From the NCBI RefSeq assembly GCF_029761935.1, contig NZ_CP121699.1, positions 1,488,001 through 1,552,000 of the forward strand: a stretch of DNA of 64,000 bases. Direction: 5' to 3'. The notes under the pieces are model-generated. The model was not told where the DNA came from. It did no database searches and worked only from the letters and a program-made list of their open reading frames with translations. Position 1 is the stretch's first letter, and every line of letters starts with the position of its first letter. The position numbers and the translations under genes are program-made. Origin of the DNA: Microbacterium testaceum. GTDB lineage: Bacteria > Actinomycetota > Actinomycetes > Actinomycetales > Microbacteriaceae. Positions 1-8,934 of this stretch are shown here, piece after piece.

Positions 1-90
1 CGACACCCGGGAGGCTGGGGCAGCACGCCGAGGCGCACGCTGGTGGCGAAAGTCGAAGGCGCATGGACACGCCGAGCGGCGCAACGCCCG

Positions 91-1380
91 TCACGTGTGG
101 CGCGCGTCGGCTCCCTCGAGCAGAAGGTCGTCGTAGATCCGCAGGGCGAGCGCCACCTGCAGGGGATCGACTCCCCGCGCTCCCACCGAGGCCTCGAACC
201 GGTCTACGCGCTGGCGCACCGTATTGCGGTGGACGCCGAGCTGCTCCGCCGTGCGCACCGCGTTCTTGTCGGCGGCGTAGTAGGCCGCGACGGTGTCGCG
301 CATCACGCGCGCCTGCTCGCCGGCACCGGCGTAGTCGCCCAGAACCTCGCGCACCCACGTCGCCGTCGCCGTGGCATCCTTTGTCAGCAGCTGGACCAGC
401 GCGACCTGGGGGTCGGCGTACGACACCACCGCTCGGTCCCGGTAGCGGGGCGACGACAACGCCACGAGCCGTGCGATCGCGGCCTGCTCGTGCGTTCGGC
501 GAAAACCCTCGACGTCGTGGCCCGGCTCGCCGAGGGCGGTCCGCACGCCGGGCACCGTCGCCACGAGTTCTTCCACCCGTGCCAGCGCTCCCGCGTCGAG
601 CCGAGCCCCGCCGAACCATGCCCAGGCCGTGGATCGATCGACCACGGTGATGAGCGGCGCGACGGACGAGTGCACCACCGTGGCCAGTCGGCGCAGCAGG
701 AGGTCGATCTCGTGCTGGCGCGCCGCGTCCTCGGCATCCACGTCGGACCAGGCCATCACCCCGAGGTGCGTCTGTGCGAGCGTGTATCCGGTCTCCGAGA
801 CGAACCCGCGGATCGGCAGGGAGTCTCCGCGCAGCACCTTGAGGATGATGCTCGCGTTGAGGGTCGCTCGGGTGGTCCACCAGCGCCGACGTTCCTGCTC
901 GTGCACGCCGGTCACGAGCTGAAGGATCCAGTCGATGTAGCGGTGCACGACGTCGGCGATGTCGCGGACGACGTCGATCTTGACGCGGTCGGTCACACCC
1001 AGGCGTTCGGCCTCGTCCATGCCGAGCCTCAGGAACATGCTCTGACCCAGGTAGTAGGCGCGCGTCAGGGCCGCCAGGGGCACATCGCGCTGCGCGAGAC
1101 GCGCCGCGTATTCGACGGCGGCCGTGGTCGGCTGCAGGCTCTCGAGATCGATGCCGTTCGCGAGGATGTGGCAGATCGTCGTGACGTTGCCCTCGATGCT
1201 CGCCTGCAGCATCTCCACCAGCTGGGGGTCGCCGCCCAGGTCGTCGATGCGGAATGCCAACAGGTCTCGCATCTCGCGGACGATCTCGGGCATGCGCAGG
1301 TCGAGCTGCCGCGCGACGAGCGCGAGGAGCTCGGAAACGTCGCCCGTGTGCTCTTCGGCGGAACCGGATGCCGTCGTCAC
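91..1380 (-). CDS. PucR-family transcriptional regulator
   Basis: A 429-residue regulator and last gene of a four-gene minus-strand operon. The C-terminal ~60 residues form the PucR-type helix-turn-helix (NAVRTAEQLGVHRNTVRQRV), followed by the usual VALALRIYDDLLL helix. The central part resembles the GGDEF-like/CdaR sensory region, and no DNA-binding domain is seen at the N-terminus. I chose the GTG at 1378-1380 because it overlaps the TGA of the upstream oxidoreductase (GTGA, 1377-1380), the usual sign of translational coupling; the open frame runs far upstream only as antisense read-through of GC-rich DNA. PucR proteins often control the catabolic genes beside them, so control of this operon is likely but inferred. 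Confidence 0.9.
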   Translation of the reverse strand: MTTASGSAEEHTGDVSELLALVARQLDLRMPEIVREMRDLLAFRIDDLGGDPQLVEMLQASIEGNVTTICHILANGIDLESLQPTTAAVEYAARLAQRDVPLAALTRAYYLGQSMFLRLGMDEAERLGVTDRVKIDVVRDIADVVHRYIDWILQLVTGVHEQERRRWWTTRATLNASIILKVLRGDSLPIRGFVSETGYTLAQTHLGVMAWSDVDAEDAARQHEIDLLLRRLATVVHSSVAPLITVVDRSTAWAWFGGARLDAGALARVEELVATVPGVRTALGEPGHDVEGFRRTHEQAAIARLVALSSPRYRDRAVVSYADPQVALVQLLTKDATATATWVREVLGDYAGAGEQARVMRDTVAAYYAADKNAVRTAEQLGVHRNTVRQRVDRFEASVGARGVDPLQVALALRIYDDLLLEGADARHT

Positions 1381-2816
1381 GCGGGCTGCGCCTCCCTGGC
1401 CCGTCTCGCGGGCGCAAGGCCCCGCAGCGCGCGCCGGGCGGCGTTCACGCCGCACAGTCCGTGGATTCCCGGCCCCGGCGGCGTCGCAGCGGAACAGAGG
1501 TAGAAGCCCGGCACCCCCGTATCGTACGGCTGCGCCGAGATTCGCGGGCCGAGCGTGAACTGCAGCGGTGTCTTGGCGCCGGTGAGGATGTCTCCCCCGA
1601 CGAAGTTCGGGTTCCGCCGGCTCCACTCCGTCGCGGTGATGACCCGCATCGCCAGGATGCGGTCCCGGAATCCGGGCGCGAACCGCTCGATCTGCGACAC
1701 CACGGCTTCGGTGGCATCCCCCGTGTATCCGGCGGGCACGTGGGCGTACGCGTACAGCGGGTGAATGTCGCCCGCCGAGCGCTGCGGGTCGGCGACGTGC
1801 TGCTGACCGACGAGCACGAACGGGCGTTCCGGCATCCGCCCCTCGGCGACGGCGCGCTCGGCCGCCGCGATCTCGCGCGCCGAGCCCGCCAGATGCACGG
1901 TGCCGGCACGACCGGTCTCTTCCGCGCGCCACGGCACGCCGCCGGCGACCGCGAACTCCACCTTGAAGGCGGCGGGGCCGGGACGGAAGCGGCGGAACGC
2001 CTCGGCGGTGCGACGGGGCAGGCTCCCCCCGAGGATCTCGGCCACGGCATGCGGGTGCACATCGAGCATGACGACGTCGTGCGGGGGCAGATCGCGCCGG
2101 GAACGAATGCGGCGGCCGGCCTCGAACGTCACGCCTCGCTCGCGGAGCCGGGAGATGACGGCTGCGGTGAGCGTTCCGGTTCCGCCGGCGACGACGGGCC
2201 ACCCCACGGCGTGTCCGGCGGTGATGATGCCCGCGCCGATCCCGCCGACGAGCGGTTGGTCGAGGCGTTGGAACGCGTGGGCCGCGACGCCCAGGAACAG
2301 AGCACGGGTTCGCTCCTCGGCGAAGGCACGCGCGGTCCACACCGGGGGCAGCGCGGCAGCGGCGCCGAACCGCGCGAGAAGCAGGGGGTGACGAGGGATG
2401 CCGACGAGGGGGCGGAGGATGTCTTCCGACAGCGCCGCGAACGAGCGCGACGAGGGGCCGAACAGGGTCTGCCACCGCCATCCGTCGGCGCCGAGGCCGG
2501 CCGCGGTCTCGACGATCGAGCGACGGAGCAACACCACGTCGCCGTCGTCGAGCGGGTGGGCGCAGTCGATCTCGGGGAGGACCCAGGGCGATTCCGGCAG
2601 GTCGAGGTCGGCGAAGTACGGCGAGCCGGCCGCCATCGGGTGGACCGCGGCGCAGTGGTCCTGGATGAGCCCCGCGAGGAGGGGCTCGCTGTTGCGCGCC
2701 CCTCCCCCGAGTTCGTCCGCCGCCTCGACGACGTGTACGTCCAGGCCCGCGTCCGACAGGGTCGCGGCAGCGGCCAGCCCGTTGGGACCGCTGCCGACGA
2801 CCACTGCGCGCGTCAT
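1377..2816 (-). CDS. phytoene-desaturase-like NAD(P)/FAD-dependent oxidoreductase
   Basis: A 479-residue flavoprotein of the phytoene dehydrogenase (CrtI/COG1233) type. The N-terminus carries the dinucleotide-binding motif VVVGSGPNGLAAAATLSDAG followed by the acidic VVEAADELGGGAR segment. The C-terminus has the second FAD-contacting region (GVPGFYLCSAATPPGPGIHG). It does not sit with carotenoid genes but between a DUF3556-like membrane protein (ATGA overlap at 2813-2816) and PucR. A redox step on a lipid or isoprenoid substrate activated by the upstream acyl-CoA synthetase is plausible, but the substrate cannot be read from the sequence. Confidence 0.88.
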   Translation of the reverse strand: MTRAVVVGSGPNGLAAAATLSDAGLDVHVVEAADELGGGARNSEPLLAGLIQDHCAAVHPMAAGSPYFADLDLPESPWVLPEIDCAHPLDDGDVVLLRRSIVETAAGLGADGWRWQTLFGPSSRSFAALSEDILRPLVGIPRHPLLLARFGAAAALPPVWTARAFAEERTRALFLGVAAHAFQRLDQPLVGGIGAGIITAGHAVGWPVVAGGTGTLTAAVISRLRERGVTFEAGRRIRSRRDLPPHDVVMLDVHPHAVAEILGGSLPRRTAEAFRRFRPGPAAFKVEFAVAGGVPWRAEETGRAGTVHLAGSAREIAAAERAVAEGRMPERPFVLVGQQHVADPQRSAGDIHPLYAYAHVPAGYTGDATEAVVSQIERFAPGFRDRILAMRVITATEWSRRNPNFVGGDILTGAKTPLQFTLGPRISAQPYDTGVPGFYLCSAATPPGPGIHGLCGVNAARRALRGLAPARRAREAQPA

Positions 2817-4642
2817 TTCGAGACCCGCTCTCCTCGCCTGCGCGAGACCGTGCGGACGCTGTTCGTCACATCGGTCGTCGGAGCTTTCGCGTCAGCCCTC
2901 CAGGAGCGCTCGAGCGGGATGGGGCCGTCCGCGAGCCACGGCTGGGCGGCCACGGCATCCGCGACGCGCCATCTTCCCCGCTCGATGACACCACGGGCCG
3001 CATCGATCACCTTGTACTCCTGGAAGTCCGCGTGGATGGCCTGGGACTCCACCCATACCACCACGAACTCCCCGGGCGCGAAGTGGCAGCGGCTCTGCAG
3101 GGCACGGATGAGCGACTCGTCGTGCAGGTGGCCGTCTCCGAAGTTGAAGCCGATCACCGAGTTGCAGGCGAATTCGCCCTCGCGGATCGTGCGGGTCTCG
3201 ATGTCGGGCAGTGCCCGGTAGAGCACCGAGAAGAGTCCGCGACCCTGGCTGTGCATCGAGCGCCACGCGAGCGTCTGCTGCATCGTGATCTCGGCGATCT
3301 CGGGGGCGTAACCCAGCTGAACGAGCTGATCGACCTGGTTCGACGTGGGCCGGATGACGGCATCCAGCTTCTGCTCCGCTCCCGGCGTGAAGGTCCACAG
3401 CGCCGACGCCCAGTTGCCCGCGTACTGACGCATCGACGGCAGGAACGAGACCTTGTCGGGGCGGAGGTTGCCGAGCGCGGGGAAGAACAGCAGGGCCACG
3501 ACGATCCCGGCGAGCAGCCACCCGTTCGAGAAGTCGGTGACCGCGTACCCCGCCTGCGCGGGGAAGCCGAGGAAGAGGAACACCGCGGCGTAGCAGAACA
3601 GGGTGTTCCACTCCAGCGGGACGGCGAGCGGGAAGGTCGAGAAGATGAAGAGGTGGAAGCCCACGATGAGGACGACCGCCGCGAGCGTCACCCAGAAGTT
3701 CTGCGAGAACAGAAGCACGAGCGGAACGGCGATCTCGACCGTGGTCCCCATCGCATGCGCCATGAAGTGCGCGAGCTTCGACGGGCGCACGTCCCGAGGG
3801 AAGTCGCGGTACAGGGCGCGCTTGAGCCATCTCGGCGGCCAGAACGGGGTGTTGCTGAGCATCGGCGGGATGACGTTGACGAAGTGCCTGCCGAACTTCG
3901 AGATGCCCGCGCACACCCACACGGCCACGATAAGCAGCTTCAGCGCGATGATCATGTCGACGAACGACAGCACCGAGAAGAACACCAGCGCCGGTAGGTA
4001 CTGCTCGATGCGCGAGGCGACCGCGATCGTCTTGTCGCGCACGCCCACGATCACCAGCAGCGCGATCGCGACGATCACGGGGGTGGTCTGCACCAACCCG
4101 CTCGTGTTCTCGGGAAGCGCCGCGGCGAGCGCAGGGGTCACCGTGCCGGGGAGCACGAGCGCCGTGGCGAGCGCCGCGAGGAACCCGAGGTAGACGACGA
4201 CGTCGAACACGGTCCGCGTGTCACCGGCCGTTCCCGGCACCCAGGCCCACGGTCGAAGCCGGATCGTGCCCGGTCGCGCCCAGAACTGGATGCCACCGGT
4301 CATGGGCTTGAACTTGCCCGCCGTCGGCCCCCACGATCCGGCGAGGCCGATCGCTTCGAGCAGCATGGTCCAGATGATCGCCTTCTGGTAGACGATCGGC
4401 TGGTTCCACCACTGGTCGACCTGCCAGAACCACCCCACACCGCTGGTGGCGGTGATGACGATGCTGCCGATGAGGAGCCACAGCACGGCGATCTTCACGA
4501 GGTAGGTCGCGGCGATCATGCGGGGCGATCCGAAGCCGTACTCCACCCAGTGCAGGGTCAGGGCTCTGATTCGCTCGCGCAGTGGCTGGTGCAGGAATGT
4601 GCTCGTGTCGACGGGCGGAAACTCCGCGGTTTTGAATCCCAT
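2813..4642 (-). CDS. DUF3556-like multi-pass membrane protein
   Basis: A 609-residue protein of unknown function. The first ~400 residues contain about eight or nine hydrophobic segments with Trp-rich loops. The last ~200 are soluble and include a conserved-looking GDGHLHDESLIRAL stretch and a Cys/His pair (SRCHF). Length and architecture match the uncharacterised actinobacterial family I know as DUF3556. The ATG at 4640-4642 is preferred over a TTG two codons upstream because AAGGAG lies six bases before it. It is coupled by a 4-base overlap to the FAD oxidoreductase downstream, so it probably acts in the same membrane-associated pathway. No enzymatic motif is recognised. Confidence 0.85.
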   Translation of the reverse strand: MGFKTAEFPPVDTSTFLHQPLRERIRALTLHWVEYGFGSPRMIAATYLVKIAVLWLLIGSIVITATSGVGWFWQVDQWWNQPIVYQKAIIWTMLLEAIGLAGSWGPTAGKFKPMTGGIQFWARPGTIRLRPWAWVPGTAGDTRTVFDVVVYLGFLAALATALVLPGTVTPALAAALPENTSGLVQTTPVIVAIALLVIVGVRDKTIAVASRIEQYLPALVFFSVLSFVDMIIALKLLIVAVWVCAGISKFGRHFVNVIPPMLSNTPFWPPRWLKRALYRDFPRDVRPSKLAHFMAHAMGTTVEIAVPLVLLFSQNFWVTLAAVVLIVGFHLFIFSTFPLAVPLEWNTLFCYAAVFLFLGFPAQAGYAVTDFSNGWLLAGIVVALLFFPALGNLRPDKVSFLPSMRQYAGNWASALWTFTPGAEQKLDAVIRPTSNQVDQLVQLGYAPEIAEITMQQTLAWRSMHSQGRGLFSVLYRALPDIETRTIREGEFACNSVIGFNFGDGHLHDESLIRALQSRCHFAPGEFVVVWVESQAIHADFQEYKVIDAARGVIERGRWRVADAVAAQPWLADGPIPLERSWRADAKAPTTDVTNSVRTVSRRRGERVSK

Positions 4643-4682
4643 GATCAACTCCTTCGGTGACGGGATGGGGGAAGCGAAGAGG

Positions 4683-6188
4683 TCAGGCAGTGGCCGCGGC
4701 GAGTGCGCGGCGCATCGCGGGCTTGTCGACCTTGCCGACCGGGTTGCGCGCGAGATCCGTGACGATGCGGATCTCGGCGGGCACCTTGATCTTGGTCAGG
4801 CCCTCGGCGCAGTGGGCGCGGAGCTGATCCTCGGTGACGACCTCGCCGGGGTGCAGCACGACATCGGCGATGGGGACCTCGCCGTACACGGGGTCGGGAC
4901 GACCGATGACCGCGGCCTCGAGCACCGCGGGGTGCGTGGCGAGGAAGCCCTCGATCTCTTTGGGGTAGAGGTTCTCGCCGCCGCGGATGATCATGTCCTT
5001 GGCCCGATCGACGAGCGTCAGATAGGCGTCTTCGTCCAGGATGCCGATGTCCCCCGTGCGCAGCCATCCTCCGCGCATCACCTCTGCCGTGGCATCCGGT
5101 CGTCCGAGGTACCCGCGCATGACCGTGGGGCTGAGGATCGCGACCTCCCCCCGCACGCCCGGGGGCACGAGACGGCCCTCGTCGTCGAGGATGGCGATCT
5201 GCTGGCCGGGGAGGGCGCGACCGACGGTGCCCGGCTTGCGCTCGCCCCACAGGGGGTTGCACGCCGAAGCGCACGTGGCTTCGGTGAGGCCGTAGCCCTC
5301 GAGGATCGGGATGCCGAATCGCTTCTCGCTGAGGGCGAGGAGCTCGGGGCTGGCCGGTGCGGCGCCGCAGATCGCCAGGCGCAGCGAGGGCAGGCGCGGA
5401 ATCTGTTCCCGCGGGACCTCGGCCAGTCTCGCGAAGATCGCCGGCACCGCCGAGAAGTAGGTGGGTCGATAGCGCTGGACCGCGTCGAGGAACGTGCCCG
5501 GGGCGAAACGTTCCAGGATCGACACGCTGCCGCCCGCGCTGATGGGGGCGAGGAAGCTCACGCAGAGCGAGTTGACGTGGAAGAGCGGCAGGACGAGCAG
5601 TGCCTGATCGTCGGGTCCGAGCTCGATGTGGCGGCGGAGGGAGGCGGCCATCGCGCTGAGGTTGGCGTGATCGAGCATGACGCCCTTCGGCTGGCCGGTC
5701 GAACCGCTCGTGTACACGAGCAAGGCCAGCGTGTCGGGGGTGATGGGCGGATCGGCGATGGATCCGTCGGGGATACGCGCGAGATCCGTCGGCGCCAGCG
5801 TCTCGACCTCGACCGCGGGGGCGCCGGCCGTCACGAGCAGGCGCGCACCCGAGTCGTCGAGCTGGTAGCGCAGCTCCCGTTCCGTGAACGTGGGGTTCAC
5901 CGGCGTGACCGCGGCCCCCACGCGCCAGGCACCCAGCATCGCGGTGAGGAACGCGACGGAGTTCGGCAGCATGATCGCCACCACGTCGCCGCGGCCGATC
6001 CCGCGCGCGGCGAACTGCTCCGCGCACGCGGCCGCACGCCGTTCGAGGCCGCGATAGCTGAGTTCTTCGGTCACGTCGCGCACAGCGGGCCGACCGGTCC
6101 CGGCTGAGGGGCTCCGCCACGGCAGGTGCGCGAGGCCGGACACCGAGAGCGGTGTCGTGGTGCGAGTGTCGAGTTCGTCGAGAGACAT
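4683..6188 (-). CDS. class I adenylate-forming enzyme, acyl-CoA synthetase-like
   Basis: A 501-residue ANL-superfamily ligase expected to activate a carboxylic acid as acyl-AMP and then acyl-CoA. The P-loop LLVYTSGSTGQPKGVM is present, as are the A5 motif GYGLTEA, the hinge TGDIGILDEDAYLTLVDRAKD, and a C-terminal catalytic Lys region (NPVGKVDKP). This is full length for the family. It is the first gene of the operon, with GAGGTGAAC upstream of the ATG. A TAGCGT -10-like hexamer lies on the minus strand at 6262-6267. Medium-chain or aromatic acids are typical substrates for this group; the exact one is unknown. Confidence 0.92.
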   Translation of the reverse strand: MSLDELDTRTTTPLSVSGLAHLPWRSPSAGTGRPAVRDVTEELSYRGLERRAAACAEQFAARGIGRGDVVAIMLPNSVAFLTAMLGAWRVGAAVTPVNPTFTERELRYQLDDSGARLLVTAGAPAVEVETLAPTDLARIPDGSIADPPITPDTLALLVYTSGSTGQPKGVMLDHANLSAMAASLRRHIELGPDDQALLVLPLFHVNSLCVSFLAPISAGGSVSILERFAPGTFLDAVQRYRPTYFSAVPAIFARLAEVPREQIPRLPSLRLAICGAAPASPELLALSEKRFGIPILEGYGLTEATCASACNPLWGERKPGTVGRALPGQQIAILDDEGRLVPPGVRGEVAILSPTVMRGYLGRPDATAEVMRGGWLRTGDIGILDEDAYLTLVDRAKDMIIRGGENLYPKEIEGFLATHPAVLEAAVIGRPDPVYGEVPIADVVLHPGEVVTEDQLRAHCAEGLTKIKVPAEIRIVTDLARNPVGKVDKPAMRRALAAATA

Positions 6189-6492
6189 CGTCGTTCACCT
6201 CCCCGCGCCGACGGCTGCGTCGGACGCGATTCGAGCGTTCTGGTGCGCGTCTTCGCGCTCCCCTCACGCTAGGAAGATCGCGCAGGCGGCACAGTGGCGC
6301 GGGTGGCGAACTTCACACCGGGGAGTGTGCACGGTGCACGGATGCCACGGTGCGTCGGCGGGGAGGAATCCCGGCCCATCGGCTTCGCGCTGTCGGGAGG
6401 GTGGTCGTCGTTCTTGGGCGGACGAGCACAACCCCGTCGGGCCCGTCGCAAAGCGCGTCCCGAGCCATTTCTTCCCGCGCTAGCCTCGGGGC
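6189..6492 (+). promoter_or_regulatory. divergent intergenic region with GTGCAC repeat
   Basis: This 304-base gap separates the minus-strand PucR operon from the SnoaL-like gene. It holds a tandem palindrome GTGCACGGTGCAC at 6327-6339, a possible operator for the PucR protein or another regulator, and the leaderless-type -10 TAGCCT (6481-6486) for the gene at 6493. No coding sequence is convincing here. Assignment of the palindrome to PucR is a guess. Confidence 0.4.
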
Positions 6493-6873
6493 ATGACCAC
6501 GCGCGATGCGTCGGGGCGCTCCGTCGACGAGGCTCAAGACGCCCTCCACGAAGCCATGCGACGCAGCGACACGGATGCCTTGCGGAACGTGCTCTTCGAG
6601 GGTCTGGCATTCGAGCTTCCTGATGGCTCGGTGACCGACCGCGAAGCCGACCTCAACGCCCACTCGACCGGAGCGGTGCGCTTCGAGCAGATACTCGAAC
6701 TGCACCGATCGACGCGAGAGCACGCGGGGAGGGCTCGGGTCGACTCGTTGGTCGACGCACGGCTGATCGACGACGGTCACCGCATCGAAGGAAAGATGAG
6801 CTACCTCCGCTATTGGTCGATCATCGATGGGCGGTGGCAGGTCGTCGCCGGCAGCGCCCAACCGGCGCCGTGA
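6493..6873 (+). CDS. SnoaL-like / DUF4440-type NTF2-fold protein
   Basis: A 126-residue protein with the length and pattern of the NTF2-like superfamily: an N-terminal helix pair with VDEAQDALHEAMRRSDTDALRNVL, then alternating strands ending in YWSIIDGRWQVVAGSAQ. That ending is typical of DUF4440/SnoaL-like proteins. Members are small enzymes or ligand-binding proteins, and no catalytic residues can be assigned. TAGCCT at 6481-6486 lies exactly six bases before the ATG with no Shine-Dalgarno, which suggests a leaderless mRNA. It stands alone, and the DNA immediately downstream is poorly coding. Confidence 0.8.
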   Translation: MTTRDASGRSVDEAQDALHEAMRRSDTDALRNVLFEGLAFELPDGSVTDREADLNAHSTGAVRFEQILELHRSTREHAGRARVDSLVDARLIDDGHRIEGKMSYLRYWSIIDGRWQVVAGSAQPAP

Positions 6874-7044
6874 ATCGCGTGCTGTTGATCGGGAGCGCGG
6901 TGATCACGTCGAGCTAACGGAGTATCGACGGTCGTTCCGGCACACCGCCGACGTGATTCGGTCGGTCGCGGGAGGCGCACCTCCTTTCAGGGCGCCAGGC
7001 AGAATCGAAGGACGCCGCCCCTCCCGCCCGATCCCCCACTCCCC

Positions 7045-7370
7045 GACTGCGACGTCTGCACGTCGGTCGCTGAGTACCGGATGGGCTACGGCCAGCGCGA
7101 GCTGGACACTCGCGTCGCCGAGGGCCGGCTTGCCGAGCGACTGGATGACGGGCGCAGGCACGTCCTCCGCGCCGACGTCGCCCTCCGCGACATGGTGCCG
7201 TTGGCGGAATCCGACCTGAAGGACACGATCGTCCTCTTCGCGCATTGCGACGCGTGCGGAACGACCTGGTTGTACGACTGTGTATTCGCGGCCGGCCGGC
7301 GTACAAGCCGGTGGAGGCGGGGACCGAGGAGAGGTGGCCGCGGTCTCCGGTGCCGGAGCGGGAACGCTGA
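7045..7370 (+). pseudogene. small CxxC zinc-ribbon-like gene, apparently frameshifted
   Basis: One frame reads DCDVCTSVAEYRMGYGQREL and continues through coding-like sequence to HCDACGTTWLYDCV near 7282. There the frame becomes implausible, while a -1 shift continues as AYKPVEAGTEERWP to a TGA at 7368-7370. Two CxxC knuckles (about 7048-7059 and 7252-7263) suggest a small zinc-binding protein of ~105 residues. No start codon precedes the first CxxC in this frame; the first ATG is at 7081. The gene may therefore be damaged at its 5' end too, or contain sequencing errors. Function unknown. Confidence 0.35.
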
Positions 7371-7548
7371 GCGCGATGACGAGCGCCCGGATGCCGAGGG
7401 GATCAGCGGAGTCTGCGGTGGCAGCAGCGGCCCGGTCTACGGTGAGAGGCTTGCCGTCGCTCGGATTCGTCGCCGACACCGAGACCCTCGACGCCCCGAT
7501 CGTGCTCATGGCCCGCAACGTCTGAGCCCGCCCTCGAAAGGTCAGAAC
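7371..7548 (+). other. short non-coding or remnant stretch before ridA
   Basis: A short open frame ends at 7525 with the natural-looking tail GFVADTETLDAPIVLMARNV, reminiscent of the last strand of a small-molecule methyltransferase, but nothing upstream supports a complete gene. It may be the 3' remnant of a deleted gene. A purine-rich CGAAAGG at 7535-7541 is the probable ribosome binding site of the RidA gene. Confidence 0.25.
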
Positions 7549-7959
7549 ATGCCCTCCGCCGTCACGCTCATCCGTTCGACTGCACTCTCCGACAGCGCGG
7601 AGTATGCGTACGCCGCCGCCGCTCCCGCCGAGGCGCGGCTGATCTTCCTCGCCGGTTCCTGCCCACTGAACCTCGACGGCACGACCACGGGCATCGGCGA
7701 TTACGCAGCCCAGGCGGCGAAGTGCGTCGAGAACATGAGAATCGCGCTGCGCGAGGCCGGCGCCGGTCTCACGGATGTCATCAGTACGCGCGTTCTGGTG
7801 GCCTCCACTCGCCAAGCCGACCTGGTGTCGGCATGGGAGGTCGTCCGGGAGGCATTCGGCGAGCACGACGCGCCGAGCACGCTCCTCGGCGTCACCGTGC
7901 TCGGGTACGACGATCAGCTCGTGGAGATCGAGGCTGTGGCGGCGGTTGTCGACCGCTAG
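7549..7959 (+). CDS. RidA-family protein (YjgF/YER057c/UK114)
   Basis: A 136-residue protein of usual RidA length. RidA homologues hydrolyse reactive enamine/imine intermediates released by PLP enzymes. Visible family features are the N-terminal strand pair with IFLAGSCPLNLDGTTTGIGD, the helix AAQAAKCVENMRIALREAGA, and the C-terminal STLLGVTVLGYDDQLVEIEAVA. The canonical C-terminal Arg of the active RidA subfamily (usually in an IPGRSAR-like stretch) is not obvious: the equivalent segment reads APSTLLGVTVL. It may therefore belong to one of the Rid2-7 groups with unproven deaminase activity. The ATG was chosen because the family begins here and CGAAAGG precedes it. Confidence 0.85.
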   Translation: MPSAVTLIRSTALSDSAEYAYAAAAPAEARLIFLAGSCPLNLDGTTTGIGDYAAQAAKCVENMRIALREAGAGLTDVISTRVLVASTRQADLVSAWEVVREAFGEHDAPSTLLGVTVLGYDDQLVEIEAVAAVVDR

Positions 7960-8097
7960 GGCTCAGCCCGCCCGCCGGACGCGGGACCTCTCGTCGAATG
8001 AAGGTCGACAGCGGTCGGGCCGGGAACCCACGCGAGGAAGTCACACCCTGCCGCGAAGCGCATCGTGACGCGGGTCCTTGTGCGAGGCCGCGAGTCA

Positions 8098-8934
8098 TCA
8101 GTCCTTGAAAGCGGGATCGAGAATCGCAGCGACACGGACGATCTGGTCGTCGAGGCTTTCCTCGCTCACGGCCTCCAGCCGTTCCTTTCGTCGCCAGGCG
8201 GCCCACTTCCGCTGGCTGACGGCGCCGTATCCCTCGAGAACGGGCCCGATCACCTGCAACTCGACGCCTCGGTAGGACGCCACGGCCCGAGCGGCCTCGC
8301 GCAGGTCTGCGATGTCGATGCCCGCTTCACCGAGGGTCACGATGTCTACGTAGTCGCGCCAGCGAGTGCTCGTGACCCCCCTCTCCAGGATGGTCACGCC
8401 TTTCTCCGCAATCGTCGACTCCGGCGCGTATCCCAGGAGCGTGATGGGCTGCCCGAGAAGACGAGGCAGCGTCACCCTGCGCGGCGCGGGGACGACGGGA
8501 TCGCCCGTCGACACGTCCCACGCGATGGCACCCTGCCAGCTACCGATGCTCACTTTGAGACGAAGCCGCATGCCCGGGTAGTTGGCATCCTCCCGGATGT
8601 CGTTCACTACGAGACTGTCGAGCAAGAACTCAACGCCGTCGTTAGCTTCGATGGCGGCGACGTCGTGAACGACCCGGCGAAGGTGCGCAGGCGTGACATC
8701 AGCTGCTATCGCGTTCGAGTCGGCGTCCTTGGTGGAACGGCGCACGCCATATGCGCCGAGCAAGAGGCCGCCTTTCAGGACGAAATCCTCCGCATGCATC
8801 GTTTGCGTGAGCCTCGCGAGAAAGGATTCGAGTGCGTGCCGGAGAAGATACTCCTGCGTCGCCACCGGAGCGCCGTTCGTGGCGCCCGAGCGCGCGAGCG
8901 CCTGCACCGCTCGGAAAACCTCAACGCCGCTCAC
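8098..8934 (-). CDS. AbiEii-type nucleotidyltransferase toxin
   Basis: A 278-residue protein of the AbiEii/AbiGii family, the toxin of type IV abortive-infection toxin-antitoxin systems and a nucleotidyltransferase related to MenA. Recognisable are FVLKGGLLLGAYGVRRSTKDAD (the KGG...R.T.D nucleotidyltransferase core) and the later EKGVTILERG...RWRDYVDI motif, where Lys and Asp are conserved. The GTG at 8932-8934 overlaps the stop of the antitoxin gene (GTGA, 8931-8934), so the pair is translationally coupled. AbiE-type pairs protect against phage by arresting growth and also stabilise mobile DNA; which applies here is unknown. Confidence 0.88.
   Translation of the reverse strand: MSGVEVFRAVQALARSGATNGAPVATQEYLLRHALESFLARLTQTMHAEDFVLKGGLLLGAYGVRRSTKDADSNAIAADVTPAHLRRVVHDVAAIEANDGVEFLLDSLVVNDIREDANYPGMRLRLKVSIGSWQGAIAWDVSTGDPVVPAPRRVTLPRLLGQPITLLGYAPESTIAEKGVTILERGVTSTRWRDYVDIVTLGEAGIDIADLREAARAVASYRGVELQVIGPVLEGYGAVSQRKWAAWRRKERLEAVSEESLDDQIVRVAAILDPAFKD

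Noticed and set aside
1381..2481. N-terminal extension of the PucR frame to a start at 2481
   Set aside because: The extension lies inside the oxidoreductase gene and is Arg-rich; the GTG at 1378-1380 gives the normal start with a 4-base overlap.
43..3221. Long plus-strand open frames (up to 655 codons) opposite the PucR and oxidoreductase genes
   Set aside because: They are Arg/Pro/Gly-rich, lack family motifs and mirror the well-supported minus-strand genes; they arise from high third-position GC.
6904..7866. A 320-codon minus-strand frame opposite the RidA gene
   Set aside because: It has no recognisable domain and overlaps the clear RidA gene in antisense.
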